Below are positions 1 to 5,349 of a DNA stretch of 5,477 bases, one piece after another. Position 1 is the stretch's first letter. Every line of letters begins with the position of its first letter. Origin of the DNA: Lentisphaeria bacterium (lineage in GTDB: Bacteria > Verrucomicrobiota > Lentisphaeria > Oligosphaerales > PUNB01); assembly GCA_007133055.1 (NCBI GenBank), contig SLNM01000217.1:1-5477 (forward strand). The letters run 5' to 3'. The position numbers and the translations under genes are program-made. The notes under the pieces are model-generated. The model made no database searches and was not told the DNA's origin. It saw nothing but the letters and a program-made list of their open reading frames with translations.

Positions 1-1
1 C

Positions 2-922
2 CCCCGCCATGTTCGGGAGGATATGGCGTGGATGGCCGACCTTGGCACGGATGCCGTGGTGATCGGGATTCTTGAACAGGACCTCACCGCCGCCGTGGAA
101 AACATCGAGATCATCGCCGCCGAGGCACAGCGTGCAGGCATACAGTTGTATGTCACACCATCCCGCTGGGGTTCGCTGGTCGCGGGCTGCCCGAAGGTGC
201 CAAGCATTTTTTCAAGCTCCCGCCCTGAAGTCTGGGCTTTGCAGAGCAATGGCGCCCCCTGGACTTCATTCGGGCCTATTGCGAGTGTGCATCATCCGGC
301 AACGTTTGATTTCTTTGTCTCCTCCCTGGAGAGGCTGTTCAGCATTGCCCCGGTCAGCGGCATTATCTGGGACGAACCCAAGGCATTACAGCATCGTGAT
401 TATTCAAAGACCGCCAGAGAGGCGCTGAAAGATCGGGATATCGACGATCCTGATGTCCACACCGACGCGCAGGCCGACTTCTTCGAGCGCGTAAACACCG
501 AAGCGCTCAGGATGAATCCCGAGCTGGACATTTCCATGTTCCTATTCGGTCATATGAAGGGCTATGTGGTGGAACGGTGCGCGGCCATCTCGAACCTGCA
601 CGCTTTCGGACTTGACGGGCGGCCGTTCCGTGGCACGGATGCCGGTGAAAACGCCATGGGCAAGCCCGCCACGAAACTGCTGTGCGACCAGGGGCCGTAC
701 TTCGTGGAGACCGCGCACAAGACGGGCAAGAAGGCATTCATGCTGATTGAAAATCTCGCCATGAACCGGGATCATATTCACATCATGGACCGCCGCCTGC
801 CGGAAATCATCGGGCTTGGAGCCAAACACATGTGCTACTACTACTATCCAAGAAGCGTGAGTGAACCTGATCATGCCATGCAGGTTATAGCAAAGCATGT
901 GAAAGCATGGAAACAGAGCTGA
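2..922 (+). CDS. TIM-barrel-like protein of unknown function, 5' end outside the window
   Basis: The reading frame is open to the left edge, and the residues before the first ATG (position 23) read PRHVRED and run smoothly into MAWMADLGTDAVV. This resembles the first strand and helix of an alpha/beta barrel, so the true start is probably upstream. The GGGAGG at 15-20 is too close to ATG 23 to be its ribosome site, though it could serve ATG 32. Counting from ATG 23, 299 residues remain. Alternating strands and helices are visible: AVVIGIL near 11-17, QLYVTPSRWG at 41-50, then SGIIWDEPK at 112-120. That acidic motif at a strand end is typical of glycosidase-like barrels, with D117 and E118 as candidate catalytic acids. 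Later come SMFLFGHM (171-178), AFMLIENL (238-245) and an aromatic CYYYYP (271-276). No signal peptide can be judged because the N-terminus is missing. It lies 125 bases before an aldolase-sialidase operon on the same strand, which suggests carbohydrate metabolism. I do not recognise the family; the glycosidase-like role is inference. Confidence 0.75.
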   Translation, partial: PRHVREDMAWMADLGTDAVVIGILEQDLTAAVENIEIIAAEAQRAGIQLYVTPSRWGSLVAGCPKVPSIFSSSRPEVWALQSNGAPWTSFGPIASVHHPATFDFFVSSLERLFSIAPVSGIIWDEPKALQHRDYSKTAREALKDRDIDDPDVHTDAQADFFERVNTEALRMNPELDISMFLFGHMKGYVVERCAAISNLHAFGLDGRPFRGTDAGENAMGKPATKLLCDQGPYFVETAHKTGKKAFMLIENLAMNRDHIHIMDRRLPEIIGLGAKHMCYYYYPRSVSEPDHAMQVIAKHVKAWKQS

Positions 923-988
923 TGTTTTCAACCGCATTAATGAAAGACTTCATTGCATCTCATTTGAGCGGCTTTAGCTTATCATGGA

Positions 989-1006
989 AGTTGTAAATAC
1001 GCAACT
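989..1006. promoter_or_regulatory. Short dyad before the aldolase operon, possible operator
   Basis: AGTTG (989-993) and CAACT (1002-1006) form a perfect 5+5 inverted repeat around an 8-base centre, an 18-base span typical of operators of GntR- or LacI-type sugar regulators. It overlaps the candidate -35 box and lies about 40 bases before the first aldolase start. The arms are short and could arise by chance, and no regulator gene is in the window. Confidence 0.2.
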
Positions 1007-1018
1007 CGGCGATATATC
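991..1018 (+). promoter_or_regulatory. Candidate sigma70-like promoter for the aldolase-sialidase operon
   Basis: TTGTAA (991-996) and TATATC (1013-1018) are separated by 16 bases and lie 30 bases before the ATG at 1048, in the only AT-rich stretch of the 125-base gap. Both boxes match the consensus only partly. The alternative is read-through from the upstream gene. The candidate rests on position and base composition alone. Confidence 0.25.
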
Positions 1019-1047
1019 ATGTTGAACATAAGAAAGGAAGCTTAATC

Positions 1048-1962
1048 ATGGGAAAACTCGGCGATAAACTTGGACACATCGTTATTCCGCTGGCCACGCC
1101 GTTTTGGGAGGGGGCACAGGATGTGAACTACGAGGCGGCGGCGAGACTGACCGATCATGTCATTGGCGCGGGCAAGTGCGACTCGCTGATTGTCGCCGGC
1201 ACCTCGGGCGAATTCAATGCCATGAGCCTGGATGAGCGGCTGGAGCTGTTCCGGGTAGTCAAGGATGCGGCGGACGGTCGGGTGCCGCTGGTGGCGGGCG
1301 CCTGTTCGGACTCCACCCGCGAGGTGGTGCGCCTGGCCCAGGAGGGCGAGAAGCTCGGGTTCGACGCGGTGATGGCGCTGGGACCCTGCTACTGCAGGCC
1401 GACACAGGAAGGAGGCTACCGACATTTTGCGGAGGTCGCAAAGGCCACAGCCCTGCCGGTGATGCTCTACAACATCCCGATCTTCATGGGCTTCAATCTG
1501 GAGAAGGAAACTCTCGGTCGTCTCGCGGCCGATTTCGATAACATTGTTGCGATCAAGGACGAGGCGGGCATCAACCCGACCCAGATGAGTGATTACAATC
1601 ATGTCACTCCAGACGACTTCACCATATACAATGGCGACGACATCATGGTGCTGTGCGGCCTGGCTCAGGGCGCGGCTGGCGTGGTCAGCGGCGGCTCGAT
1701 CATCATCGGCAAGCTGATGCGCAGGATGATCGACGCCTTCCTGGCCGGCGACGTGGCCGGCGCCCGCAATATTCACATGGACCTCGACCCCTTGTTCAAG
1801 GCCTTCGGCAGCAATGGTCGGCTGAACCCGATTCCGTTGTGGAAAGCCGCCATCAATCTGTGCGGACTGGAAGTTGGGCCGCCGCGCCTGCCCCTGGCAC
1901 CCGCCACCCCGGACGAAGTCAATATCATGCGCAGCCATCTGACACGGCTGGGCATTCTATAA
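1048..1962 (+). CDS. DapA/NanA-family Schiff-base aldolase or lyase (first copy)
   Basis: This 304-residue protein has the full length of the dihydrodipicolinate synthase / N-acetylneuraminate lyase family, cytoplasmic TIM barrels that form an imine between a lysine and a 2-keto acid. Visible marks are strand 1 IVIPLATPF (11-19), the carboxylate-binding loop GTSGE (51-55), a likely relay tyrosine Y115, the catalytic tyrosine in YNIP (Y141) and the Schiff-base lysine in AIKD (K170). The residue five after Y141 is F146, not the arginine that binds aspartate semialdehyde in true lysine-pathway enzymes. YNIPIFMG instead follows the YNIPxxxG pattern of N-acetylneuraminate lyase. The AAAGGA-type ribosome site ends about nine bases before the ATG. 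The gene heads a compact operon, 17 bases before a sialidase-like gene. A catabolic lyase for sialic acid or another 2-keto-3-deoxy acid is the best reading; the substrate is unknown and a dehydratase of this family is also possible. Confidence 0.93.
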   Translation: MGKLGDKLGHIVIPLATPFWEGAQDVNYEAAARLTDHVIGAGKCDSLIVAGTSGEFNAMSLDERLELFRVVKDAADGRVPLVAGACSDSTREVVRLAQEGEKLGFDAVMALGPCYCRPTQEGGYRHFAEVAKATALPVMLYNIPIFMGFNLEKETLGRLAADFDNIVAIKDEAGINPTQMSDYNHVTPDDFTIYNGDDIMVLCGLAQGAAGVVSGGSIIIGKLMRRMIDAFLAGDVAGARNIHMDLDPLFKAFGSNGRLNPIPLWKAAINLCGLEVGPPRLPLAPATPDEVNIMRSHLTRLGIL

Positions 1963-1979
1963 GTAAGGAGACAAGAAGC

Positions 1980-3110
1980 ATGACGAATTCATACTCGCTC
2001 TGGTCAGGCTGCGAATTGCCGAAGAGCGCCGACATTCCCGTGCTGGACAACGTTGTGTTCAGCGTGATTCAACCGCACCAGCCCGAGGTTGACGGCGGCA
2101 ACTGGGTGCTGGGTGTCGCTTTGGTCTGGCACAAGAACCGGCTGTATGCCTCGTACGGCTTCAATTGCAATGCGCATGAAAACACCGCCACCGAGCAGGC
2201 CCACTGCCGCATCAGCGACGACGGTGGCCGGACTTGGAGCGATGCGGTGGTCATGGACGCCCCAGAGGGCAGTCTGGCTGTCAGTCACGGGGTTTTTCTC
2301 TCCCGCCGCGACGAGCTGTGGGCATTTCACGGCGCATTCCACGACAACTTCCAGCGCACTCATACACGCGCCTATCGGCTCGACGACAAGATCGGCGCCT
2401 GGCTGTCGAAGGGCTTGGTGATCGGAGATGGTTTCTGGCCAATGCAGGAGCCGCTGAAAATGGCGAACGGCAACTGGATCATGAGCGGTGTCCGCATCAG
2501 CAAAGGCCACGATGGTGTGGAGGGTGACCTGCCGGCGGTGGCGATCAGCCATGGCGAGGATTTGACGGCATGGGACCTGGTAGTCATTCAGCCACAATCC
2601 GGACTGGGGCAAATATGGGGTGAATCAACAGTGTTCATCGCCGGCAATCGCATCTTCAACATCGCCCGTTGGGGCGAGCAGGCCAAGGCGCTGGTCTCGG
2701 TCAGCGACGACTACGGACGCAGTTGGGGCGAAGCCGCGCCTAGCAATCTTAACATGAACACCAGCAAACCATATACCGGCACGCTCAGCACCGGGGAACA
2801 TTATCTGATCGGAGCCACCGCCGCCGACTGTGCCCATCAACGCAATGTTCTGACCATTGCCCTGACACGACCGGGCGAGACCACTTTTAGCCGAGTCTTT
2901 GTCATCCGTCACGGGGTCTTTCCACAGGGTCCCGGCCCTTCCCGTCCGGATGCCCGGCTCAGTTATCCCTATGCCATCGAGCGCGGCGGGAAACTTTACA
3001 TAGGCTATGCCGACAAGAAAGAACCCACTGTGGAACTTGCCGTGGTTCCGCTGTCGGCTCTCGCCCCAACGGATGCGGTACTCCCAGGAATAAAGGAACA
3101 ACACACATGA
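1980..3110 (+). CDS. BNR/sialidase-fold protein, cytoplasmic (exo-alpha-sialidase family)
   Basis: I place the start at ATG 1980, which has an AAGGAG ribosome site (1965-1970) nine bases upstream. The frame is open further upstream, but that part lies inside the preceding aldolase gene. The product has 376 residues. Two Asp-box motifs of the SxDxGxTW type are clear, SDDGGRTW at 79-86 and SDDYGRSW at 242-249, as in six-bladed beta-propeller sialidases. Other family-like stretches are YASYGFN (56-62), GESTVF (214-219) with a candidate acidic residue E215, and YPYAIERGGKLYIGYA (329-344) near the end. There is no signal peptide or anchor, so it should act inside the cell, unlike secreted virulence sialidases. 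It sits between two aldolases of the family that includes sialic acid lyase. Its stop overlaps the next start (ATGA), so translation is probably coupled. It may be a glycosidase for imported sialosides, a non-hydrolytic propeller such as a mutarotase-like epimerase, or a glycosidase for another sugar acid. The family call is firm; the activity is not. Confidence 0.9.
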   Translation: MTNSYSLWSGCELPKSADIPVLDNVVFSVIQPHQPEVDGGNWVLGVALVWHKNRLYASYGFNCNAHENTATEQAHCRISDDGGRTWSDAVVMDAPEGSLAVSHGVFLSRRDELWAFHGAFHDNFQRTHTRAYRLDDKIGAWLSKGLVIGDGFWPMQEPLKMANGNWIMSGVRISKGHDGVEGDLPAVAISHGEDLTAWDLVVIQPQSGLGQIWGESTVFIAGNRIFNIARWGEQAKALVSVSDDYGRSWGEAAPSNLNMNTSKPYTGTLSTGEHYLIGATAADCAHQRNVLTIALTRPGETTFSRVFVIRHGVFPQGPGPSRPDARLSYPYAIERGGKLYIGYADKKEPTVELAVVPLSALAPTDAVLPGIKEQHT

Positions 3111-3991
3111 ATAATGAACGATTCACCGGGATGATCGCACCCATGGTGGTGCCGTTTGACACACAGGGCGAGTTGGACGAGGCGGCTTTTCGTCAGGAGG
3201 CGCGCTGGCTGCTGGATCAACCGATCAACGGCATCAGCTCGGGTGGCAGCACCGGCGAGGGCGCAGTGCTCGCCGATGCCGAACTGCGCCGCTGCCTGGA
3301 GATTGTTCAGGAGGAAAACCACCGCAGGCTGCCGGTTTATGCTGGCATCATCCGCAATTCGACCCGCGAAGTGATCCGCGCCGGACTCGACGCGAAAGCC
3401 TCTGACGCGGAGGTGCTGCTGGTCACGCCGGTCTTCTACCATGGCGCCACCGACGAGGGCAATCTCGATTTCTACCGCGAAATCGGCGAGACCCTGCAAA
3501 TGCCTCTGGTGGTCTATAACGTGGTGGCATCCAACCTGATCTCGCCCGCCTTGTTCGCGAAGATTGCCAAACTCGAATGGGTGATCGGCGTCAAGCAGGT
3601 CGACCCGATTCGGCTGGCCGAGATTTCCTCGCTGAACGATGGCGGTTATCTGGTCTATACAGCCTGCGACCAGATGCTTTACGGCACCTATGCCGCCGGT
3701 GCCTGCGGTGCATTCTCGGCCATGGTCACCATTGCTCCTGAATTGTGCAAGCGTCAATGGGACGCCTTCAAAACCGGTGATCAGCAGACCGCCATGGCCA
3801 TTCACAAGCAGATGGTGCCCATTGTCATGACCTACCTGGCTCCGCCATACCCGGGCAAGGTCAAGGCGCTGGTCAACCTGCAAGGGCGCTCCGGCGGTTT
3901 TCCGCGGAAACCGATATTGCCAGTAACCGACAACGCGCAACTGGCCGCTATGCGGACGGCTCTTCAGTCCGCCGGGATTGCCGTAGTTTGA
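3107..3991 (+). CDS. DapA/NanA-family Schiff-base aldolase or lyase (second copy)
   Basis: The product has 294 residues, normal for the dihydrodipicolinate synthase / N-acetylneuraminate lyase family. Strand 1 is MIAPMVVPF (9-17). The loop GGSTGEG (46-52) matches the GSTGE form found in N-acetylneuraminate lyase rather than the GTTGE of lysine-pathway enzymes. The motif VFY at 109-111 offers the relay tyrosine, YNV gives catalytic Y137, and GVKQVD gives Schiff-base lysine K163. The residue five after Y137 is S142, so the arginine of true DapA is absent. The start ATG overlaps the sialidase stop by four bases, and AAAGGAA (3092-3098) lies eight bases before it. The sequence differs widely from the first aldolase, so this is an old paralogue rather than a recent duplication, and the two probably use different substrates or successive steps. 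The exact reaction cannot be assigned. A degraded piece of the first gene of the window begins five bases after its stop. Confidence 0.93.
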   Translation: MNNERFTGMIAPMVVPFDTQGELDEAAFRQEARWLLDQPINGISSGGSTGEGAVLADAELRRCLEIVQEENHRRLPVYAGIIRNSTREVIRAGLDAKASDAEVLLVTPVFYHGATDEGNLDFYREIGETLQMPLVVYNVVASNLISPALFAKIAKLEWVIGVKQVDPIRLAEISSLNDGGYLVYTACDQMLYGTYAAGACGAFSAMVTIAPELCKRQWDAFKTGDQQTAMAIHKQMVPIVMTYLAPPYPGKVKALVNLQGRSGGFPRKPILPVTDNAQLAAMRTALQSAGIAVV

Positions 3992-3995
3992 TGTC

Positions 3996-4044
3996 AACGC
4001 CGAAGCGCTCAGGATGTATGTCCCGAATTGGACTTTTCCATTCT
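3996..4044 (+). pseudogene. Decayed copy of codons about 158-173 of the first gene in the window
   Basis: Positions 3996-4039 match 494-537, inside the TIM-barrel-like gene. There is a perfect 17-base core, ccgaagcgctcaggatg (498-514 and 4000-4016), then CCCGA, TGGAC and TTTCCAT in the same order. By eye 39 of 44 aligned columns agree, with one 2-base insertion (after 4017) that shifts the frame. The peptide starts NAEALRM, against NTEALRM in the intact gene, and is then lost. Orientation is the same as the intact gene. The copy starts five bases after the second aldolase's stop. Similarity fades after about 4044. It is best read as the relic of a tandem duplication or of a lost paralogue. 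Confidence 0.7.
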
Positions 4045-4073
4045 GTATCATCCGAATTGCAATGCCTGCGGGA

Positions 4074-4155
4074 AAGCGGGTCGGGTAAGAGTATCCTAGC
4101 AAGCGTGGCGGTTAAGCGGGTCGGGTAAGTCTGTTGGGGGGTGTGAAGCGGGTAA
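4074..4155. repeat. 16-base direct repeat, two full copies and one partial
   Basis: The 16-mer aagcgggtcgggtaag occurs at 4074-4089 and again, identical, at 4114-4129, 40 bases apart start to start. A shortened form, aagcgggtaa, follows at 4146-4155, as if cgggt had been deleted. The units sit between the gene relic and the hexamer blocks. They could be protein sites or the remains of a longer repeat; no role is visible. Confidence 0.7.
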
Positions 4156-4171
4156 CTCGTCAACCTTTCGC

Positions 4172-4291
4172 GTCGCCGTTCTCGTCAACCCGGAGTCACG
4201 GAGACACGAAGTCATGCAGTCAAAAGCTCGGAGGAGGATGCGCGGCACTTGCGCCTAATCGTGATCCGTTCTCGTCGCCGTTATCGTCAAC
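4172..4291. repeat. Two blocks of hexamers of pattern GTYNNC
   Basis: Block one (4172-4189) reads GTCGCC GTTCTC GTCAAC; block two (4268-4291) reads GTTCTC GTCGCC GTTATC GTCAAC. The last three units of each differ at a single base. A further GTCAAC lies at 4159-4164. On the opposite strand the pattern is GNNRAC. From general knowledge, similar CTCGTN-rich hexamer arrays are frequent between genes in Planctomycetes and Verrucomicrobia relatives. The blocks are separated by the octamer-like segment. Confidence 0.6.
4195..4226. repeat. Octamer-like repeats
   Basis: Four successive 8-base units read gtcacgga, gacacgaa, gtcatgca and gtcaaaag, the first three following GWCANNNA and the last diverging. 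The first two give the text CACGGAGACACGAAG, which resembles dispersed intergenic repeats known from many environmental genomes. Divergence between units is high, so this is a weak call. Confidence 0.35.
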
Positions 4292-4306
4292 CGGTTCGAA
4301 CCTGGT
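4290..4306 (+). other. tRNA T-arm-like hairpin (no full tRNA)
   Basis: ACCGG (4290-4294), loop TTCGAAC (4295-4301) and CTGGT (4302-4306) fold into a five-pair stem, one pair being G-T, with a seven-base TTCGAAC loop exactly as in a tRNA T-arm. The next bases, CTTTCAC, have no matching 5' acceptor strand within a tRNA length upstream, and no anticodon arm is visible. It may be a tRNA relic, the crossover side of an old attachment site, or chance, since its left side belongs to the hexamer block. Confidence 0.25.
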
Positions 4307-4362
4307 CTTTCACATAATCCACATCGAACAATCTGAGGCGGACCCGACGTGGTTGCTGACAC

Positions 4363-4379
4363 CTGAATCACGGATTCAG
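4363..4379. repeat. Perfect 7-base inverted repeat
   Basis: CTGAATC (4363-4369) and GATTCAG (4373-4379) are perfect complements around a three-base loop ACG. It is the cleanest small hairpin in the convergent spacer, but neither side is followed directly by a T-run, so it does not qualify as an intrinsic terminator. TTTT occurs at 4393-4396, fourteen bases beyond it on the + strand. Confidence 0.4.
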
Positions 4380-4507
4380 AACTGGCAAGTGGTTTTCAAA
4401 AAGGACATCCGGTACGGAAACGGCTCCGACCGGCCTTATCCACCGACCGGAACCGTCCCATTTCCCAATTACACATTCTACATTCCACAAAACGTGCAGT
4501 CAGTTCC

Positions 4508-4570
4508 ATCCGGATTCCAGAACCCAGAACCCAGACCTCCGACCTCCGACCTCCGACCTCCGACCTCCGA
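4508..4570 (-). repeat. Array of nine in-phase heptamers, consensus TCNGRRN on the - strand
   Basis: Read on the - strand from 4570 down, the units are TCGGAGG five times, TCTGGGT twice, TCTGGAA and TCCGGAT. All nine keep strict 7-base phase, although they fall into four sequence versions, and positions 1, 2 and 4 (T, C, G) never change. The array starts two bases after the TAG of the PEP-CTERM gene, so it would form the beginning of that gene's 3' untranslated region. The GG runs on this strand might allow a two-tier G-quadruplex. Variants grouped in blocks suggest growth by local duplication. Confidence 0.85.
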
Positions 4571-4572
4571 AC

Positions 4573-5268
4573 CTAAATCCGCCGTCGCTTCAGCAGCAGC
4601 AGTCCGGACAGGCCGAGCAGAACCAGGGTCCCCGGCTCGGGGATGGCCATGCCGGTAACTGCCACATCCCGGAACACCCCGCGGTAGAAGTTGTTTCCAG
4701 TGACGCCGCTTCCTTGGCGCGGGTAGAGGCGGAAGCTGATGTTCGACAATGGTTCGCCGCCATTGAGTTCGCTGAGATCGACGGAACGGGCTTCCCACGT
4801 GTCGCCGGTGTCGCCGGGGTTAATTATCGCGATGTTCTCAGCGAATCCATCCAGACTGCTTCGCACGTTCAGTCTCATCTGGCGAGTCTCGTTATATGCG
4901 ATGTCGAGGGTGAGTTCGTCGAGCGAAAAGATCCAGCCGGGTTCGGCCGTCATGGTGAACTCGAAGTAGATACCGTCATGATGGGTGTTGTTGTTGGTGG
5001 CCCAGGCCGCGTCGGTGGCCAGCCCATCCCATCGATCGGGATCATTAAAACCTCCAGAACCTCCACCTGATGTATTTGTAAATGTCATGCTGCTGGCGTT
5101 GATTCCCGTTGCCTGGCTGAAGACGGGGGCCGTGGTGCTATTCTCCGCCGCATCGGCGAAGTCATAGCTGACCAATGGGGCAGGGCGGGCGACCGAGGCT
5201 ATCAGGCCGAGGCAGGTGAAGACGATCAGGGCAACACGCCCAACGAACCAAGTGTTGAATGCTTTCAT
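4573..5268 (-). CDS. Secreted PEP-CTERM sorting domain protein
   Basis: This 231-residue protein has a signal peptide: basic residues at K2 and R11, a hydrophobic core from about 12 to 25, and a likely cleavage near ARPA (27-30). The middle, about 31-207, is a predicted all-beta domain rich in Asn, Asp, Ser and Gly with alternating strand patterns, such as WIFSLDELTLDIAY (112-125), MRLNVRSSLDGFAENIAII (131-149) and FYRGVFRDVAVTGMA (194-208); it resembles a carbohydrate-binding jelly roll but I cannot name the family. The C-terminus is a classic PEP-CTERM tail: PEP at 210-212, hydrophobic TLVLLGLSGLLLL (214-226), then KRRRI. Such tails are recognised by an exosortase, which cleaves the protein and directs it to the cell surface or extracellular matrix; no exosortase gene is in the window. 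The start has a GGAGAA ribosome site (5275-5280) six bases upstream. The gene converges on the aldolase operon and carries a heptamer array just after its stop. Confidence 0.92.
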   Translation of the reverse strand: MKAFNTWFVGRVALIVFTCLGLIASVARPAPLVSYDFADAAENSTTAPVFSQATGINASSMTFTNTSGGGSGGFNDPDRWDGLATDAAWATNNNTHHDGIYFEFTMTAEPGWIFSLDELTLDIAYNETRQMRLNVRSSLDGFAENIAIINPGDTGDTWEARSVDLSELNGGEPLSNISFRLYPRQGSGVTGNNFYRGVFRDVAVTGMAIPEPGTLVLLGLSGLLLLKRRRI

Positions 5269-5299
5269 AATAATTTCTCCATGAAAAATTGTTGTAGGC

Positions 5300-5349
5300 C
5301 GTCAGTGTCGTGTGCCGAAACTGGGGGCACTTTGCAACTGCGACTGACG
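5300..5349 (-). promoter_or_regulatory. Nested inverted repeats in the leader of the PEP-CTERM gene
   Basis: CGTCAGT (5300-5306) pairs with ACTGACG (5343-5349). Inside it, GTGCC (5312-5316) pairs with GGCAC (5326-5330) around a nine-base loop. On the - strand this makes a two-tier hairpin ending 31 bases before the start codon, in what would be the 5' untranslated region if transcription starts further upstream. It could be a leader RNA element or a DNA operator. No promoter boxes are clear. Confidence 0.4.

Larger units (their letters stand above)
3992..4572. other. Convergent spacer made of short-repeat families, no convincing gene
   Basis: These 581 bases separate the end of the operon from the end of the - strand PEP-CTERM gene. 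They hold a decayed copy of part of the first gene, a 16-base direct repeat, hexamer blocks, octamer-like units and a heptamer array, each listed separately. Between about 4307 and 4500 I see only weak dyads, including an imperfect hairpin with arms near 4403-4413 and 4446-4458. A reading frame (4134-4658, +) crosses the spacer but ignores the repeats and runs into the opposite gene, so I treat it as spurious. No intrinsic terminator with a T-run is present for either gene. Confidence 0.7.

Noticed and set aside
1042..1938. Long open frame on the - strand opposite the first aldolase (298 codons)
   Set aside because: Same reasoning: it mirrors almost exactly the aldolase gene and has no own ribosome site or domain.
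1048..1962. Lysine-biosynthesis dapA
   Set aside because: The arginine expected five residues after the catalytic tyrosine is a phenylalanine, and the operon context is carbohydrate-related.
1653..1979. Upstream extension of the sialidase-like frame to ATG 1653
   Set aside because: It overlaps the aldolase gene in another frame, encodes an arginine- and glycine-rich peptide with no similarity to the family, and ATG 1980 has a good ribosome site.
3005..4102. Long open frame on the - strand opposite the second aldolase (365 codons)
   Set aside because: It lies antisense to a gene with clear catalytic motifs, shows no recognisable domain, and long antisense frames are expected in GC-rich coding DNA.
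4074..4291. CRISPR-like array
   Set aside because: The repeats are 16 and 6-18 bases, irregularly spaced, with no uniform spacers and no cas genes.
4363..4379. Intrinsic terminator for the operon or the PEP-CTERM gene
   Set aside because: The stem has only seven pairs of mixed composition and no T-run follows directly on either strand.
4403..4458. Imperfect hairpin (GGAC and TCCGGT with ACCGGA and GTCC) in the spacer
   Set aside because: The arms are interrupted by unequal internal loops and the loop is 32 bases; in GC-rich sequence this is easily chance.
4134..4658. 174-codon open frame on the + strand across the convergent spacer
   Set aside because: It runs through hexamer, octamer and heptamer repeats, giving low-complexity PPTSDLR peptides, and ends inside the PEP-CTERM gene on the other strand. 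No ribosome site or domain was seen.
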